Source: Spyradocola sp050942925
GTDB taxonomy: Bacteria > Bacillota > Clostridia > Christensenellales > UBA1750
NCBI GenBank assembly: GCA_050942925.1
Contig: JBMNOF010000078.1
Coordinates: 1-9,102, forward strand
DNA: 9,102 nt
Direction: 5' to 3'
Shown in pieces: positions 1-6,502 of this stretch. A model generated the notes under the pieces. The model was not told the origin of the DNA. It ran no database searches and was given only the letters and a program-made list of their open reading frames with translations. Positions within the stretch are counted from its first letter, which is position 1, and each line of letters starts with the position of its first letter. The position numbers and the translations under genes are program-made.

Positions 1-104
1 CCCGCGGTCTGGAGGGCGCGGCGCGCTTCTTTCGGGAAAAGTACGCGTCCGCCTCCCCCGCAAAGACCGCAAAAAATCAGAACAAAGGGGATACAAAGTC
101 ATGA
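1..104 (+). CDS. Possible C-terminal tail of an upstream gene (partial)
   Basis: The frame starting at base 3 is open from the left edge and reads about 33 residues, beginning RGLEGAARFFREKYASASPA, to a TGA at 102-104. That stop overlaps the ATG of the DegV gene as ATGA, the classic arrangement of translationally coupled genes. Over the first 20 codons the third positions are mostly G or C, as in the neighbouring genes; the last dozen residues are Lys/Asn/Gln-rich and look like a disordered tail. No domain can be recognised from so short a piece. The overlap with the DegV ribosome binding site is expected for coupled genes. The alternative is untranslated leader, since the other two frames are also open here. 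Confidence 0.45.
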   Translation, partial: RGLEGAARFFREKYASASPAKTAKNQNKGDTKS

Positions 105-940
105 AAATCATCACCGACAGCTCTTCGGACCTGACGCCGGAGCTCATCGAGCGCTTCGGGGTGGATCTGGTCATCCCCATGAAGATCAGCATCGACGGCC
201 GGGAGTATCTGGACAAGGTGGACATCCAGGACGAGCCGTTCTACCACGAGATCCTGCCCAACTGCCAGAGCCTGCCCAAGACCTCCCAGGTCACGGCCAA
301 CGAGTTTTGCGAGATCTTCAACCGCTATCCGGACGAAGAGCTCGTGGTCCTGCCCATCTCCTCGGGCCTGAGCGGCACCTACAACGCCGCGTGCGTCGCC
401 CGGGAGATGCTCGGCCGCAAGGACGTCTACGTGGTGGACAACAAGGCCACGGCGCTGGCCCTGGCGCTGATGGTGCAGATCGCCTGCGAAAAGCGCGACG
501 CGGGCCTTTCCGCCCGCGAGGTCGCCGAGCAGGTCGAGGCGCTCTCGGGCCGGGTGCGCGTCTACGCCATCGTCGAAACCCTCCGCTACCTCGTCATGGG
601 CGGACGGCTCTCCAAGGCGGCGGGCCTGGTCGGCTCTGCGCTGAACCTCAAGCCCATCATCACCCTCAAGGGCGGCGTCCTGTCGGCCGTGGGCAAGGCG
701 CGCGGCACCAAGGCGGCGGTCAAGCTCCTGCGCGAGCTGGTGGACGCCAACGAGCGCATCGACGCAAACTACCCCGTCTATTACGGCCACGCCTTCAACG
801 ACGAGGGCGTCCGCCTGATCCAGGAGGCCTTCCCGGAGTACCCGGCTTCCGCGCCGGTGCTGACCGTCGGCTGCATCGTGGGCACGCACACCGGCCCCAA
901 GGTCACGGCCATCTCCTTCATCTCCGAAATCGAGGCCTGA
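101..940 (+). CDS. DegV family fatty-acid-binding protein (FakB-like)
   Basis: A 279-residue protein of the usual length for the DegV/FakB family. In Firmicutes these cytosolic proteins bind a fatty acid and, where studied, present it to the kinase FakA for phosphorylation into phospholipid. Family hallmarks are visible in order: the N-terminal TDSSSDL (residues 5-11), PKTSQVT (59-65) with the Thr/Ser that contact the lipid head group, SSGLSGTYN (87-95), the LRYLVMGGRLSKAAG segment (161-175) leading to LNLKPI, and the C-terminal GTHTGPK (261-267). Two family positions differ slightly: VDN where VDS is common (112-114), and GPK where GPG is usual near the end. The ATG at 101 is supported by AAAGGGG at 84-90, 10 nt upstream. 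No FakA gene is in the window. The lipid preference cannot be read from sequence. The small zinc-ribbon gene follows after 34 nt, probably on the same transcript. Confidence 0.93.
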   Translation: MKIITDSSSDLTPELIERFGVDLVIPMKISIDGREYLDKVDIQDEPFYHEILPNCQSLPKTSQVTANEFCEIFNRYPDEELVVLPISSGLSGTYNAACVAREMLGRKDVYVVDNKATALALALMVQIACEKRDAGLSAREVAEQVEALSGRVRVYAIVETLRYLVMGGRLSKAAGLVGSALNLKPIITLKGGVLSAVGKARGTKAAVKLLRELVDANERIDANYPVYYGHAFNDEGVRLIQEAFPEYPASAPVLTVGCIVGTHTGPKVTAISFISEIEA

Positions 941-958
941 CCGCCGCTGCAATAATAT

Positions 959-966
959 AAGGAGGG
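959..966 (+). promoter_or_regulatory. Ribosome binding site fixing a TTG start
   Basis: AAGGAGGG lies 8 nt before the TTG at 975-977. It is a near-perfect anti-16S match and is the reason for choosing a TTG start here, since no ATG or GTG start sits at a suitable distance in this frame. Confidence 0.8.
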
Positions 967-974
967 AAACTGCT

Positions 975-1382
975 TTGTACATTGAACTCCGTTGTGCTTC
1001 CTGTGGCCGGCTTTATTCCCTTTCTTTTGACAAACACGAGTTGGACGAATTTCCGTGTCCGTATTGCGGTTGCAGGCCGACTTCCAATGACGAGCATATC
1101 CTTTCGGAATTGACGGAAAAAACCTATGCCTCGTTCTCTCGTTTACAAGGAGGTTCTTTTCACGGGATCTATGCCGACGACCGCATTCCTTCGGTGCATT
1201 CCAGTCTTGACGCTCTGAACGCGTTCTACCATCAGTCTGACGCAGAGATGCGGGAAGTTCTCTCTTCCATGCTGGATGCATGGGTACAGCTTTTGAAGCC
1301 GCGCTTGTACACATCCCACAAAATGCGCGAAGTAGACGCTCTGCTCCATGCACAGACAGATGACAATTCGCACGAAATCTGA
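975..1382 (+). CDS. Small zinc-ribbon protein of unknown function
   Basis: A 135-residue protein starting at TTG behind a strong ribosome binding site. The N-terminus carries two cysteine knuckles, CASC (residues 8-11) and CPYC (28-31), 16 residues apart, with a further Cys at 33. This is the spacing of a small zinc ribbon that probably binds one metal ion. The rest (about 40-135) is polar and probably helical, with no signal peptide, membrane segment or catalytic motif that I recognise. GC content over 981-1380 is 50% by count, against about 65% in the flanking genes, and it uses AT-ending codons such as TTT, CTT and AAA that the neighbours avoid. It may therefore be a laterally acquired or weakly selected gene. 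It sits 34 nt after the DegV gene and 9 nt before the terminator hairpin, so it is the last gene of that operon. Function is unknown; a nucleic-acid or protein-binding role is only a guess from the ribbon. Confidence 0.82.
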   Translation: MYIELRCASCGRLYSLSFDKHELDEFPCPYCGCRPTSNDEHILSELTEKTYASFSRLQGGSFHGIYADDRIPSVHSSLDALNAFYHQSDAEMREVLSSMLDAWVQLLKPRLYTSHKMREVDALLHAQTDDNSHEI

Positions 1383-1391
1383 AATAGATGC

Positions 1392-1429
1392 ATAGACCCC
1401 CCACTCCGGATATGGAGCGGGGGGCCTAT
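1392..1429. terminator. Bidirectional terminator hairpin between convergent genes
   Basis: Two 16-nt arms (1392-1407 and 1414-1429) flank a 6-nt loop and centre on C6/G6 runs. Read on the + strand, two A/C mismatches (1403/1418 and 1396/1425) interrupt the stem, and TTT plus more T-rich sequence follows (1430-1443). Read on the - strand, the same positions become G-U pairs, so all 16 pairs form, but the following tract is less U-rich. It lies between the stop of the zinc-ribbon gene (1382) and the stop of the GH2 gene (1446), so it probably ends both transcripts. Confidence 0.85.
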
Positions 1430-1445
1430 TTTCTTGGTCTGTTTG

Positions 1446-4400
1446 TCAGCGCGCTTCGATGTGGAAGCGGAGGTGGTAGGCGCCGCCTCCGGGCATCTGG
1501 CGGAGATCCGCGCCGGTGGACCAGGCCATGTCCCCGCCGATGGGCGCGTGCGCGGCGTCCAGGTGGAGGATGGTCTCCGGGCGGCGGCGCAGCTCGTGCT
1601 CGTGGCGCGCGGCGGCGTAGTCCGCGATCGTGCTGTGGCGCGCGTCGAAGTGCGCGTCCTGCGCCACGCGGATCGTCAGGGCGCGGCCGGCCTCGTCCGC
1701 GAGCTCGAGGAAGCGCGTGCCCTCGTGGCCGCCGTTTTCGGAAGGCGGATTGAACGCGAAGTGCGTGTCCTCCACGGTCGTCTCGTAGCGGCCGAAGGGC
1801 GCGCTGAGCCGGCGGTCGCAGTAGCTCTCGTTCGGGCCGCAGCCCAGGTACGTCAGCTTCTCCAGCTCGGGAGCGACGAGGAGCTCCAGGCCGACGCGCG
1901 GCAGGGCGCGGATTGCGCGGTCGATGTCCCACTGGGCGTCGACCTCCAGGCCCTTTGCGTTCAGCCGGAAGCGGAGCGTCAGGCGCGCGCCGAACTTCCC
2001 GGCAAAGCCGTACTCGGCCTCGACGGCGGCCGTCTCCCCGAAGGCATAGGCGGAAAAGCGCAGGGGCTTCTCCTCCATCTCCCGCGCGAGGGCGAAGTCG
2101 TCCCACCAGCCCCAGCCGGGCTGGCAGTCCAGGCCGCTGATCGGGCGGTCAAAGCAGGCGCGCAGGGGGCCGCACAGGTAGGTCTTTCCCCCGCAGGTCA
2201 GCTCGACGAGGTGGCCCGTCTTTTCGGAGAAGGCCGCGGTATACGCGCCGGCGCAGAGGGTCGCGCGGCCGTCCGCGCGCTCGACGCGGGCCGCGGGCAG
2301 CGCCTCCTCCGTTGCGGGCGCGAGCGCGGGCTCGCCGCTCTCCAGGGGGAGCTGGACGCAGCCGACCTGGTCCCGGGCCTCGGCAAAGAAGGTGGCGGTG
2401 CGGCGCAGTATGTGGAGGTTGAGGTCATAGCGGCAGCCGGGCTTGCGGGCAAAGGCCGGCTCGACGTCCAGCACCGCGCTCTCCCCAGGCGCAAGGTCGG
2501 GAAGGTCCAGCTCCTTTTGGAGGATCGGGACGCCGTCCTCGATCACCTCGGCCACCACCGCATAGGCGGACAGGGGGTTGACGGGGTCGTGGTTGACAAA
2601 GAGCGCCTTGCCCGTGGGCGGCAGCGTGTTCCACGCCGAGGAGAGCGGCACCTCCGCGATGCGGATGGGGCAATAGCCCTCCTTGAGCTCATAGGCGACG
2701 GGCTTCCAAGCGAGGTCCGGCATGACCACGCCGTTGTTCGTCATGAAGTAGGGGCAGTTGTCGTCGTGCATGGTCTCGCCGAAGTCCCCGCCGTAGGCGA
2801 AGAAGGTCTGCCCCGCCTCCGTGCGGCCGAGGAGGGACTTGTCCTGCCAGTCCCAGACATAGCCGCCCTGGAAGCGCGGATAGCGGTCGATCAGCTCGTT
2901 GAACTTGTTCATTCCGCCGCCGCTGTTGCTGATCTGGTAGAGGTATTCCACCAGGATGATGGGCCGGTCGTCCGTGGGCGAGCAGAGCATCTTGACGATG
3001 TTGTCCACGGTGGCGTACATGTTCCCGCGGATGTCGGAGATGTTCTTGCCCGGCTCGCCGGCCTCGTACTGGCAAAGGCGCGTGGGGTCGTATTCCTTGA
3101 GGAAGCCGTACATGGCGGCGTGGTTGGGGCCGGTGCCGCTCTCGTTGCCGAGCGACCAGGAGTAGATGCTGACGTGGTTCTTGTAGCAGCGGGCCATGCG
3201 CTGGGCGCGGTCGACAAAGGCGGCGGCCCAGGCCGGGTCGTGGGTGAGCGCGCCCATGACGCCGTGCGTCTCGATGTCGCACTCGCACACGAGCAGGATT
3301 CCATAGGTGTCGCACAGCTCGTACCAATCCGGGCTGTCCGGGTAGTGGCAGGTGCGCACGGAGTTGATGTTCATGCGCTTCATCTGGCGGATTTCCTCGA
3401 GCATGTGCGCGCGGGTGACGGTGCGCCCGCCCTCGAGGCAGTGCTCGTGGCGGTTGACGCCGCGCACGATCAGGCGCTCGCCGTTGAGCAGGACCACGCC
3501 GTTGCGGATCTCCACGGTCTTAAAGCCGATGGAGCAGGCCTCCACGTCCACGGCGCGGCCGCCCTTTCCGGTCAGCTCGAGGATCGCGCGGTAGAGCACG
3601 GGCGTTTCCGTGCTCCAGAGCTCCACGCTGGGCAGGTGCACGCGGATGCGGCCGGTGTTCATGGTGGGCACGCGGTCCTGGCGGTACTCGGCGCGGGGCT
3701 GGATCTCGCCGCGGCCCTGGCCGACGCGCTCGCCGTTGCGGTCATAGACCGTAAGGCGCACGCCGCAGTCCGCAAAGCCGTCCGCGCGGGTGACGGTGAC
3801 GTCGCAGACGATCTCGCCGGTCCGGTGGTGCAGGTCCGGGATGGCGGTGATCTTGTAGTCCTCGATCCCGATGCGGGGCTTGGAGATCAGCATCACCGAC
3901 CGGGTGATGCCGCTCAAGTACCAATAGTCCTGGTCCTCCAGGTAGCTGGAGTCGGCAAAGTGCATCACCTGCACCGCCAGCAGGTTCTCCCCGGGGCGGC
4001 ACAGGTCCGTGACGTCGAACTCGCTGGGGAGCTTGCTGTCCTTGGCAAAGCCGGCGCACGCGCCGTTGACAAAGACGTAGTAGGCGGTCTCCGCGCCCTC
4101 CAGGCGCAGGATCAGGCGCCGGCCCTCAAAGCGGACGGGCAGGCGGAAGGTGCGGCGGTAGCAGCCGGTGGGGTTCTCCCGCGGAATGTGCGGCGGGTTG
4201 GGCTCCAGGGGGCCACCGGCCTTGGGGCGGACGTAGGCGTCCTCCCCGCGGTTCTCCCAGGGGTAGACGGTGTTGGTGTAGACGGGCTTTCCATAGCCCT
4301 GCGTCTCCCAGCAGCCGGGCACGGCGATTCTCCCCCAAGCGCTGTCGTCAAAGCCCTCCTGCCAGAAGGGCTCGACCTCCTCCGGCCGCGGATAGAGCCG

Positions 4401-4577
4401 GAAGCGGTAGTCGCCGTCCAGCCAGAGGATGTTGGAGGACTCCCGGATGTCGCCGCGCAGCGCCTCGCGCACGCTGCCGTAGGCGCCATAGCGCGTGTGC
4501 GCAGGCAGGCGCGAGCGGCTGAGCACCTCGGGGTTTTCATAGTCGGGTTTCTGCGAAAAAATCTCGTATGGATTCAT
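1446..4577 (-). CDS. GH2 beta-galactosidase-like enzyme (LacZ type)
   Basis: A 1043-residue protein, the size of full-length LacZ-type family 2 hydrolases, with no signal peptide and therefore probably cytosolic. LacZ landmarks appear in order: the jelly-roll sugar-binding domain (about 50-235) ending in LEDQDYW (213-219); an immunoglobulin-like domain; the TIM barrel starting near GVNRHEH (373-379); the HYP motif (411-413); IETHG (435-439), matching E. coli Mg ligands Glu416 and His418; GNES with the acid/base Glu479; VEY with the nucleophile Glu544; and WDWQD (575-579). The C-terminal Bgal small-chain domain ends with GGDMAWS (1014-1020). The start was chosen because GGAGG lies 6 nt before this ATG and the N-terminus fits the family; the longer reading from 4844 runs through a promoter and terminator. 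It is expected to release beta-linked sugars, classically galactose, from imported oligosaccharides. The segment after the nucleophile (YLYQISNSGGG) departs from the usual YAHAMGNS, so the substrate may differ. It is transcribed from its own promoter. Confidence 0.93.
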   Translation of the reverse strand: MNPYEIFSQKPDYENPEVLSRSRLPAHTRYGAYGSVREALRGDIRESSNILWLDGDYRFRLYPRPEEVEPFWQEGFDDSAWGRIAVPGCWETQGYGKPVYTNTVYPWENRGEDAYVRPKAGGPLEPNPPHIPRENPTGCYRRTFRLPVRFEGRRLILRLEGAETAYYVFVNGACAGFAKDSKLPSEFDVTDLCRPGENLLAVQVMHFADSSYLEDQDYWYLSGITRSVMLISKPRIGIEDYKITAIPDLHHRTGEIVCDVTVTRADGFADCGVRLTVYDRNGERVGQGRGEIQPRAEYRQDRVPTMNTGRIRVHLPSVELWSTETPVLYRAILELTGKGGRAVDVEACSIGFKTVEIRNGVVLLNGERLIVRGVNRHEHCLEGGRTVTRAHMLEEIRQMKRMNINSVRTCHYPDSPDWYELCDTYGILLVCECDIETHGVMGALTHDPAWAAAFVDRAQRMARCYKNHVSIYSWSLGNESGTGPNHAAMYGFLKEYDPTRLCQYEAGEPGKNISDIRGNMYATVDNIVKMLCSPTDDRPIILVEYLYQISNSGGGMNKFNELIDRYPRFQGGYVWDWQDKSLLGRTEAGQTFFAYGGDFGETMHDDNCPYFMTNNGVVMPDLAWKPVAYELKEGYCPIRIAEVPLSSAWNTLPPTGKALFVNHDPVNPLSAYAVVAEVIEDGVPILQKELDLPDLAPGESAVLDVEPAFARKPGCRYDLNLHILRRTATFFAEARDQVGCVQLPLESGEPALAPATEEALPAARVERADGRATLCAGAYTAAFSEKTGHLVELTCGGKTYLCGPLRACFDRPISGLDCQPGWGWWDDFALAREMEEKPLRFSAYAFGETAAVEAEYGFAGKFGARLTLRFRLNAKGLEVDAQWDIDRAIRALPRVGLELLVAPELEKLTYLGCGPNESYCDRRLSAPFGRYETTVEDTHFAFNPPSENGGHEGTRFLELADEAGRALTIRVAQDAHFDARHSTIADYAAARHEHELRRRPETILHLDAAHAPIGGDMAWSTGADLRQMPGGGAYHLRFHIEAR

Positions 4578-4583
4578 GGGGTT

Positions 4584-4588
4584 CCTCC
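4584..4588 (-). promoter_or_regulatory. Ribosome binding site of the GH2 gene
   Basis: GGAGG on the - strand, 6 nt before the ATG at 4577. It decides between this start and the upstream in-frame codons, none of which makes LacZ-like sequence. Confidence 0.85.
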
Positions 4589-4643
4589 GTCGTGCGGCGC
4601 GCGTGTTTGGGCGGCGGACCCGCCCCGCGCCTCTCTTCCGTTC

Positions 4644-4672
4644 AGTATAGCAAACCGCGGCCCGTTTTTCAA
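4644..4672 (-). promoter_or_regulatory. Sigma-A type promoter for the GH2 gene
   Basis: On the - strand, TTGAAA (4672-4667) and TATACT (4649-4644) are separated by exactly 17 bp. These are one base off TTGACA and one base off TATAAT, in otherwise GC-rich DNA. The expected start point near 4637 gives a leader of about 60 nt with a 6-bp GC hairpin (arms 4609-4614 and 4620-4625). The spacer holds an imperfect palindrome, AAAC-N8-GTTT (4652-4667), where a repressor could sit; that is only a possibility. The promoter lies just downstream of the terminator that ends the binding-protein transcript, so GH2 can be expressed independently. Confidence 0.8.
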
Positions 4673-4690
4673 CGCTTCGCCCCGGACGGC

Positions 4691-4726
4691 AAAAGGGGAA
4701 CCGCCCCGAAACCGGGTGCGGTCCCC
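4691..4726 (-). terminator. Intrinsic terminator after the sugar-binding protein gene
   Basis: On the - strand, GGGG-A-CCGC-A-CCCG pairs with CGGG-GCGG-TT-CCCC around a 4-nt loop (4709-4712), giving 12 G-C pairs plus one A-U, with one-base bulges at 4717 and at 4699 or 4700. TTTT (complement of 4691-4694) follows at once. It begins 36 nt after the stop of the binding-protein gene. On the + strand the same hairpin is followed by TCCATTTT, so it may also stop antisense transcription. Confidence 0.85.
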
Positions 4727-4762
4727 TCCATTTTGCCTCCCCTGCCGGGAAGGACTTGGCGT

Positions 4763-6421
4763 TTACGGATTCAGCAGCGCGGCGTTGAGCTCCTCTGCCA
4801 CGGGCTTCCACTTGGGCTCCATCTCGGCCAGGAACGCATCCCACTGCGCGTCCACGTCGCCGCCGCCCACGACAAGCTCCGTGATCTTGGACTTGACGTC
4901 GGAGTCAAAGGCGCCGTAGAGCGAGTACTGCTCGCCGCCAAAGGTCTGCACCGCCCAATCCAGCGGGTGAACCTTGTAGTTGGGCGAAGTCTGGATGTAC
5001 TCGTGGATCTCCTCAAAGGCGTCGAAGCCGTCCATGCGGGTGGTCTCGTTGGGGCTGGGGACGCCGGTGGCCGGGGTGTACTGGTTGCTGGCGGTGTCCA
5101 CGTAGGGAGAGATGTAGGAACCGTCGGGGTTCTTCTCCCAGAGGATGGTGTAGGTGCCGTCGTCGTTGACCTCATAGTCCTTGCCCTCGAGGCCGGCGAC
5201 CTGGAAGATGCGGCCCTCTTCAGAGGCGAGCCAATCCCACATGTCCAGGATGCGGTTCATCTTCTCGTCGTCCATGGCGTGGTTGAAGTGCGAGACGGTC
5301 CAGTAGTCCTCGGTCTCGGCCAGCCAGAAGGTGGTGTCGTCCGAAGCGGAGAAGACGATCATGGGTCCGACGTCCTCCGTGGACTCGACAACGCCGGTGT
5401 CCACCATCTTGGGATAGGCGGTGCCGGACAGCCAGGACGGGCTGTTGTTGCCCAGGAACATGAAGGCCTCGCCGGCGAAGAACTTGTTCGCGCCGTCCGA
5501 GCCGGAGTCGACGACCTGGTCCTTCCAGACGTAGCCGCCCTGGAAGAGGTCGACCGCGAACTTCAGCTCCTCGCGGTAGGCGTCGGTCGTGAAGTAGGGC
5601 ACGTAGGAGGTGCCGTCCGCATTGAGGACGTAGCTGGTGCGCTTCTCCGCATAGCCCTGGATCTCCATGAACTCATTGGGGAAGGACCAGGTCTCGGTGG
5701 TGATGCCGATGGTGGCGCCGGCGCCGTTGTTGCCGGGGTCCTGCTCCTGGACGGCCTTGATCATGGCCTTGACCTCGTCCCAGGTGTACATGTCGCCTTC
5801 CTTATACATGCCCACGGCCTTGGCCCAGTCGCGGCGGTAGGCGAACATGCAGTAGTAGGCGTTGTTGATCCACTCGGGGTTCTTGCGGGAGGAGGGCCAG
5901 CCGTAGAGCTTGCCGTCGACCGTGAGCATCATGTCGTCGCTCGTCAGCTCCTCGCGCAGGGCCTGCAGGTTCGGCCACGCGGAAAGGTCCGCCGGGATCT
6001 CCCGGAAGGCGCCGGCCGAAGCCCAGGTCTTGAACTCCGCGGTGTGGTTGATCTTCATGTCCCACCAGAGGATGTCGGGCATGTCGTCCGCGGCAACCCA
6101 GGCGCGGACCTTCTCCGTCCAGTCGCCCCAGGTCACGGGGATGAACTCCCAGGTGACGTTGAACTTCTCATTGAACCAGGCGTCGCGCTCGGTGCCGCCG
6201 GTCTTTTCCGCGTCCAGCACGTTCATGCTGATGGTGATGTTCGTGTCGTAGGTCTTTTCGCCCGAGGCAGCGGGCTCTTCCGCCGCGCTGTCGCCGCCGT
6301 CGGTCGCGGCAGGCGCTTCGGCGGGGGCTTCGGTCGCCTCCGGTTCCGCCGTCGGCGCGCACGCGGCCAGCGACAGCACCATCAGCAGGGCCAGCGCAAG
6401 GCTTACGAGCTTCTTGGTCAT
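4763..6421 (-). CDS. Sugar ABC transporter substrate-binding lipoprotein (LplA-like)
   Basis: A 552-residue lipoprotein. The N-terminus has a KK pair, a hydrophobic core (5-19) and the lipobox LAAC with Cys21 as the lipidation site. A flexible Ala/Glu/Pro/Thr-rich linker follows (22-54) and places the binding lobe away from the membrane. The mature part has features of the large family 1 solute-binding proteins found with LplB/LplC permeases: ADDMPDILWW (111-120), a YRRDWAKAVG segment (195-204), TWDEVKAM (213-220), and a DPGNNG stretch that resembles the calcium-binding loop of this group. It should capture an oligosaccharide outside the cell and deliver it to the two permeases encoded upstream. 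GGAGG lies 8 nt before the ATG. An 81-nt gap carrying a hairpin separates it from the permease gene, and a terminator follows it, which suggests its mRNA level is set separately. The exact ligand is unknown; the neighbouring GH5 and GH2 enzymes point to a plant or host glycan fragment. Confidence 0.92.
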   Translation of the reverse strand: MTKKLVSLALALLMVLSLAACAPTAEPEATEAPAEAPAATDGGDSAAEEPAASGEKTYDTNITISMNVLDAEKTGGTERDAWFNEKFNVTWEFIPVTWGDWTEKVRAWVAADDMPDILWWDMKINHTAEFKTWASAGAFREIPADLSAWPNLQALREELTSDDMMLTVDGKLYGWPSSRKNPEWINNAYYCMFAYRRDWAKAVGMYKEGDMYTWDEVKAMIKAVQEQDPGNNGAGATIGITTETWSFPNEFMEIQGYAEKRTSYVLNADGTSYVPYFTTDAYREELKFAVDLFQGGYVWKDQVVDSGSDGANKFFAGEAFMFLGNNSPSWLSGTAYPKMVDTGVVESTEDVGPMIVFSASDDTTFWLAETEDYWTVSHFNHAMDDEKMNRILDMWDWLASEEGRIFQVAGLEGKDYEVNDDGTYTILWEKNPDGSYISPYVDTASNQYTPATGVPSPNETTRMDGFDAFEEIHEYIQTSPNYKVHPLDWAVQTFGGEQYSLYGAFDSDVKSKITELVVGGGDVDAQWDAFLAEMEPKWKPVAEELNAALLNP

Positions 6422-6447
6422 GTTCGGTTCCTCCTTTTTTTCTCTTA

Positions 6448-6477
6448 TTTTAAGCGGCCCCTATCCGCCGCCTAAAA
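6448..6477 (-). repeat. Intercistronic stem-loop before the binding-protein gene
   Basis: An inverted repeat with 11-nt arms (6448-6458 and 6467-6477) around an 8-nt loop. In - strand RNA all 11 positions pair, with one G-U (6472 with 6453); in + strand RNA that pair would be an A/C mismatch. So the structure suits the transcript of the transport operon. The stem base is U4A/UA4 and no U-run follows, so it does not look like a terminator. It ends 12 nt before AAGGAGG of the binding-protein gene. A role in mRNA processing or in protecting the binding-protein message is likely by analogy with other transport operons, but unproven. Confidence 0.65.
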
Positions 6478-6502
6478 CCGGTGGGAAAGATTCGTTCCTG
6501 CG

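Noticed and set aside
77..982. A 301-codon open frame on the - strand opposite DegV
   Set aside because: The + strand frame has all DegV motifs and a ribosome binding site; the opposite frame is Asp/Arg/Val-rich shadow sequence.
4578..4844. An 89-residue N-terminal extension of the GH2 protein
   Set aside because: It is Arg-rich, not LacZ-like, overlaps the end of the binding-protein gene, and spans a promoter and a terminator; the ATG at 4577 has its own GGAGG.
1434..4919. A 1161-codon open frame on the + strand opposite the GH2 gene
   Set aside because: It is antisense to a clear LacZ-type enzyme, has the Val/Ala/Gly/Arg-rich composition of a GC-rich shadow frame, has no domain I recognise, and runs through the GH2 promoter and the terminator at 4691-4726.
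4568..6475. A 635-codon open frame on the + strand opposite the binding-protein gene
   Set aside because: Same reasoning: a shadow of the lipoprotein gene, low-complexity Val/Gly/Leu/Ala sequence and no ribosome binding site.
6448..6477. The stem-loop before the binding-protein gene read as an intrinsic terminator
   Set aside because: The stem is followed by A-rich sequence on both strands and no U-run, and a strong ribosome binding site follows at once.
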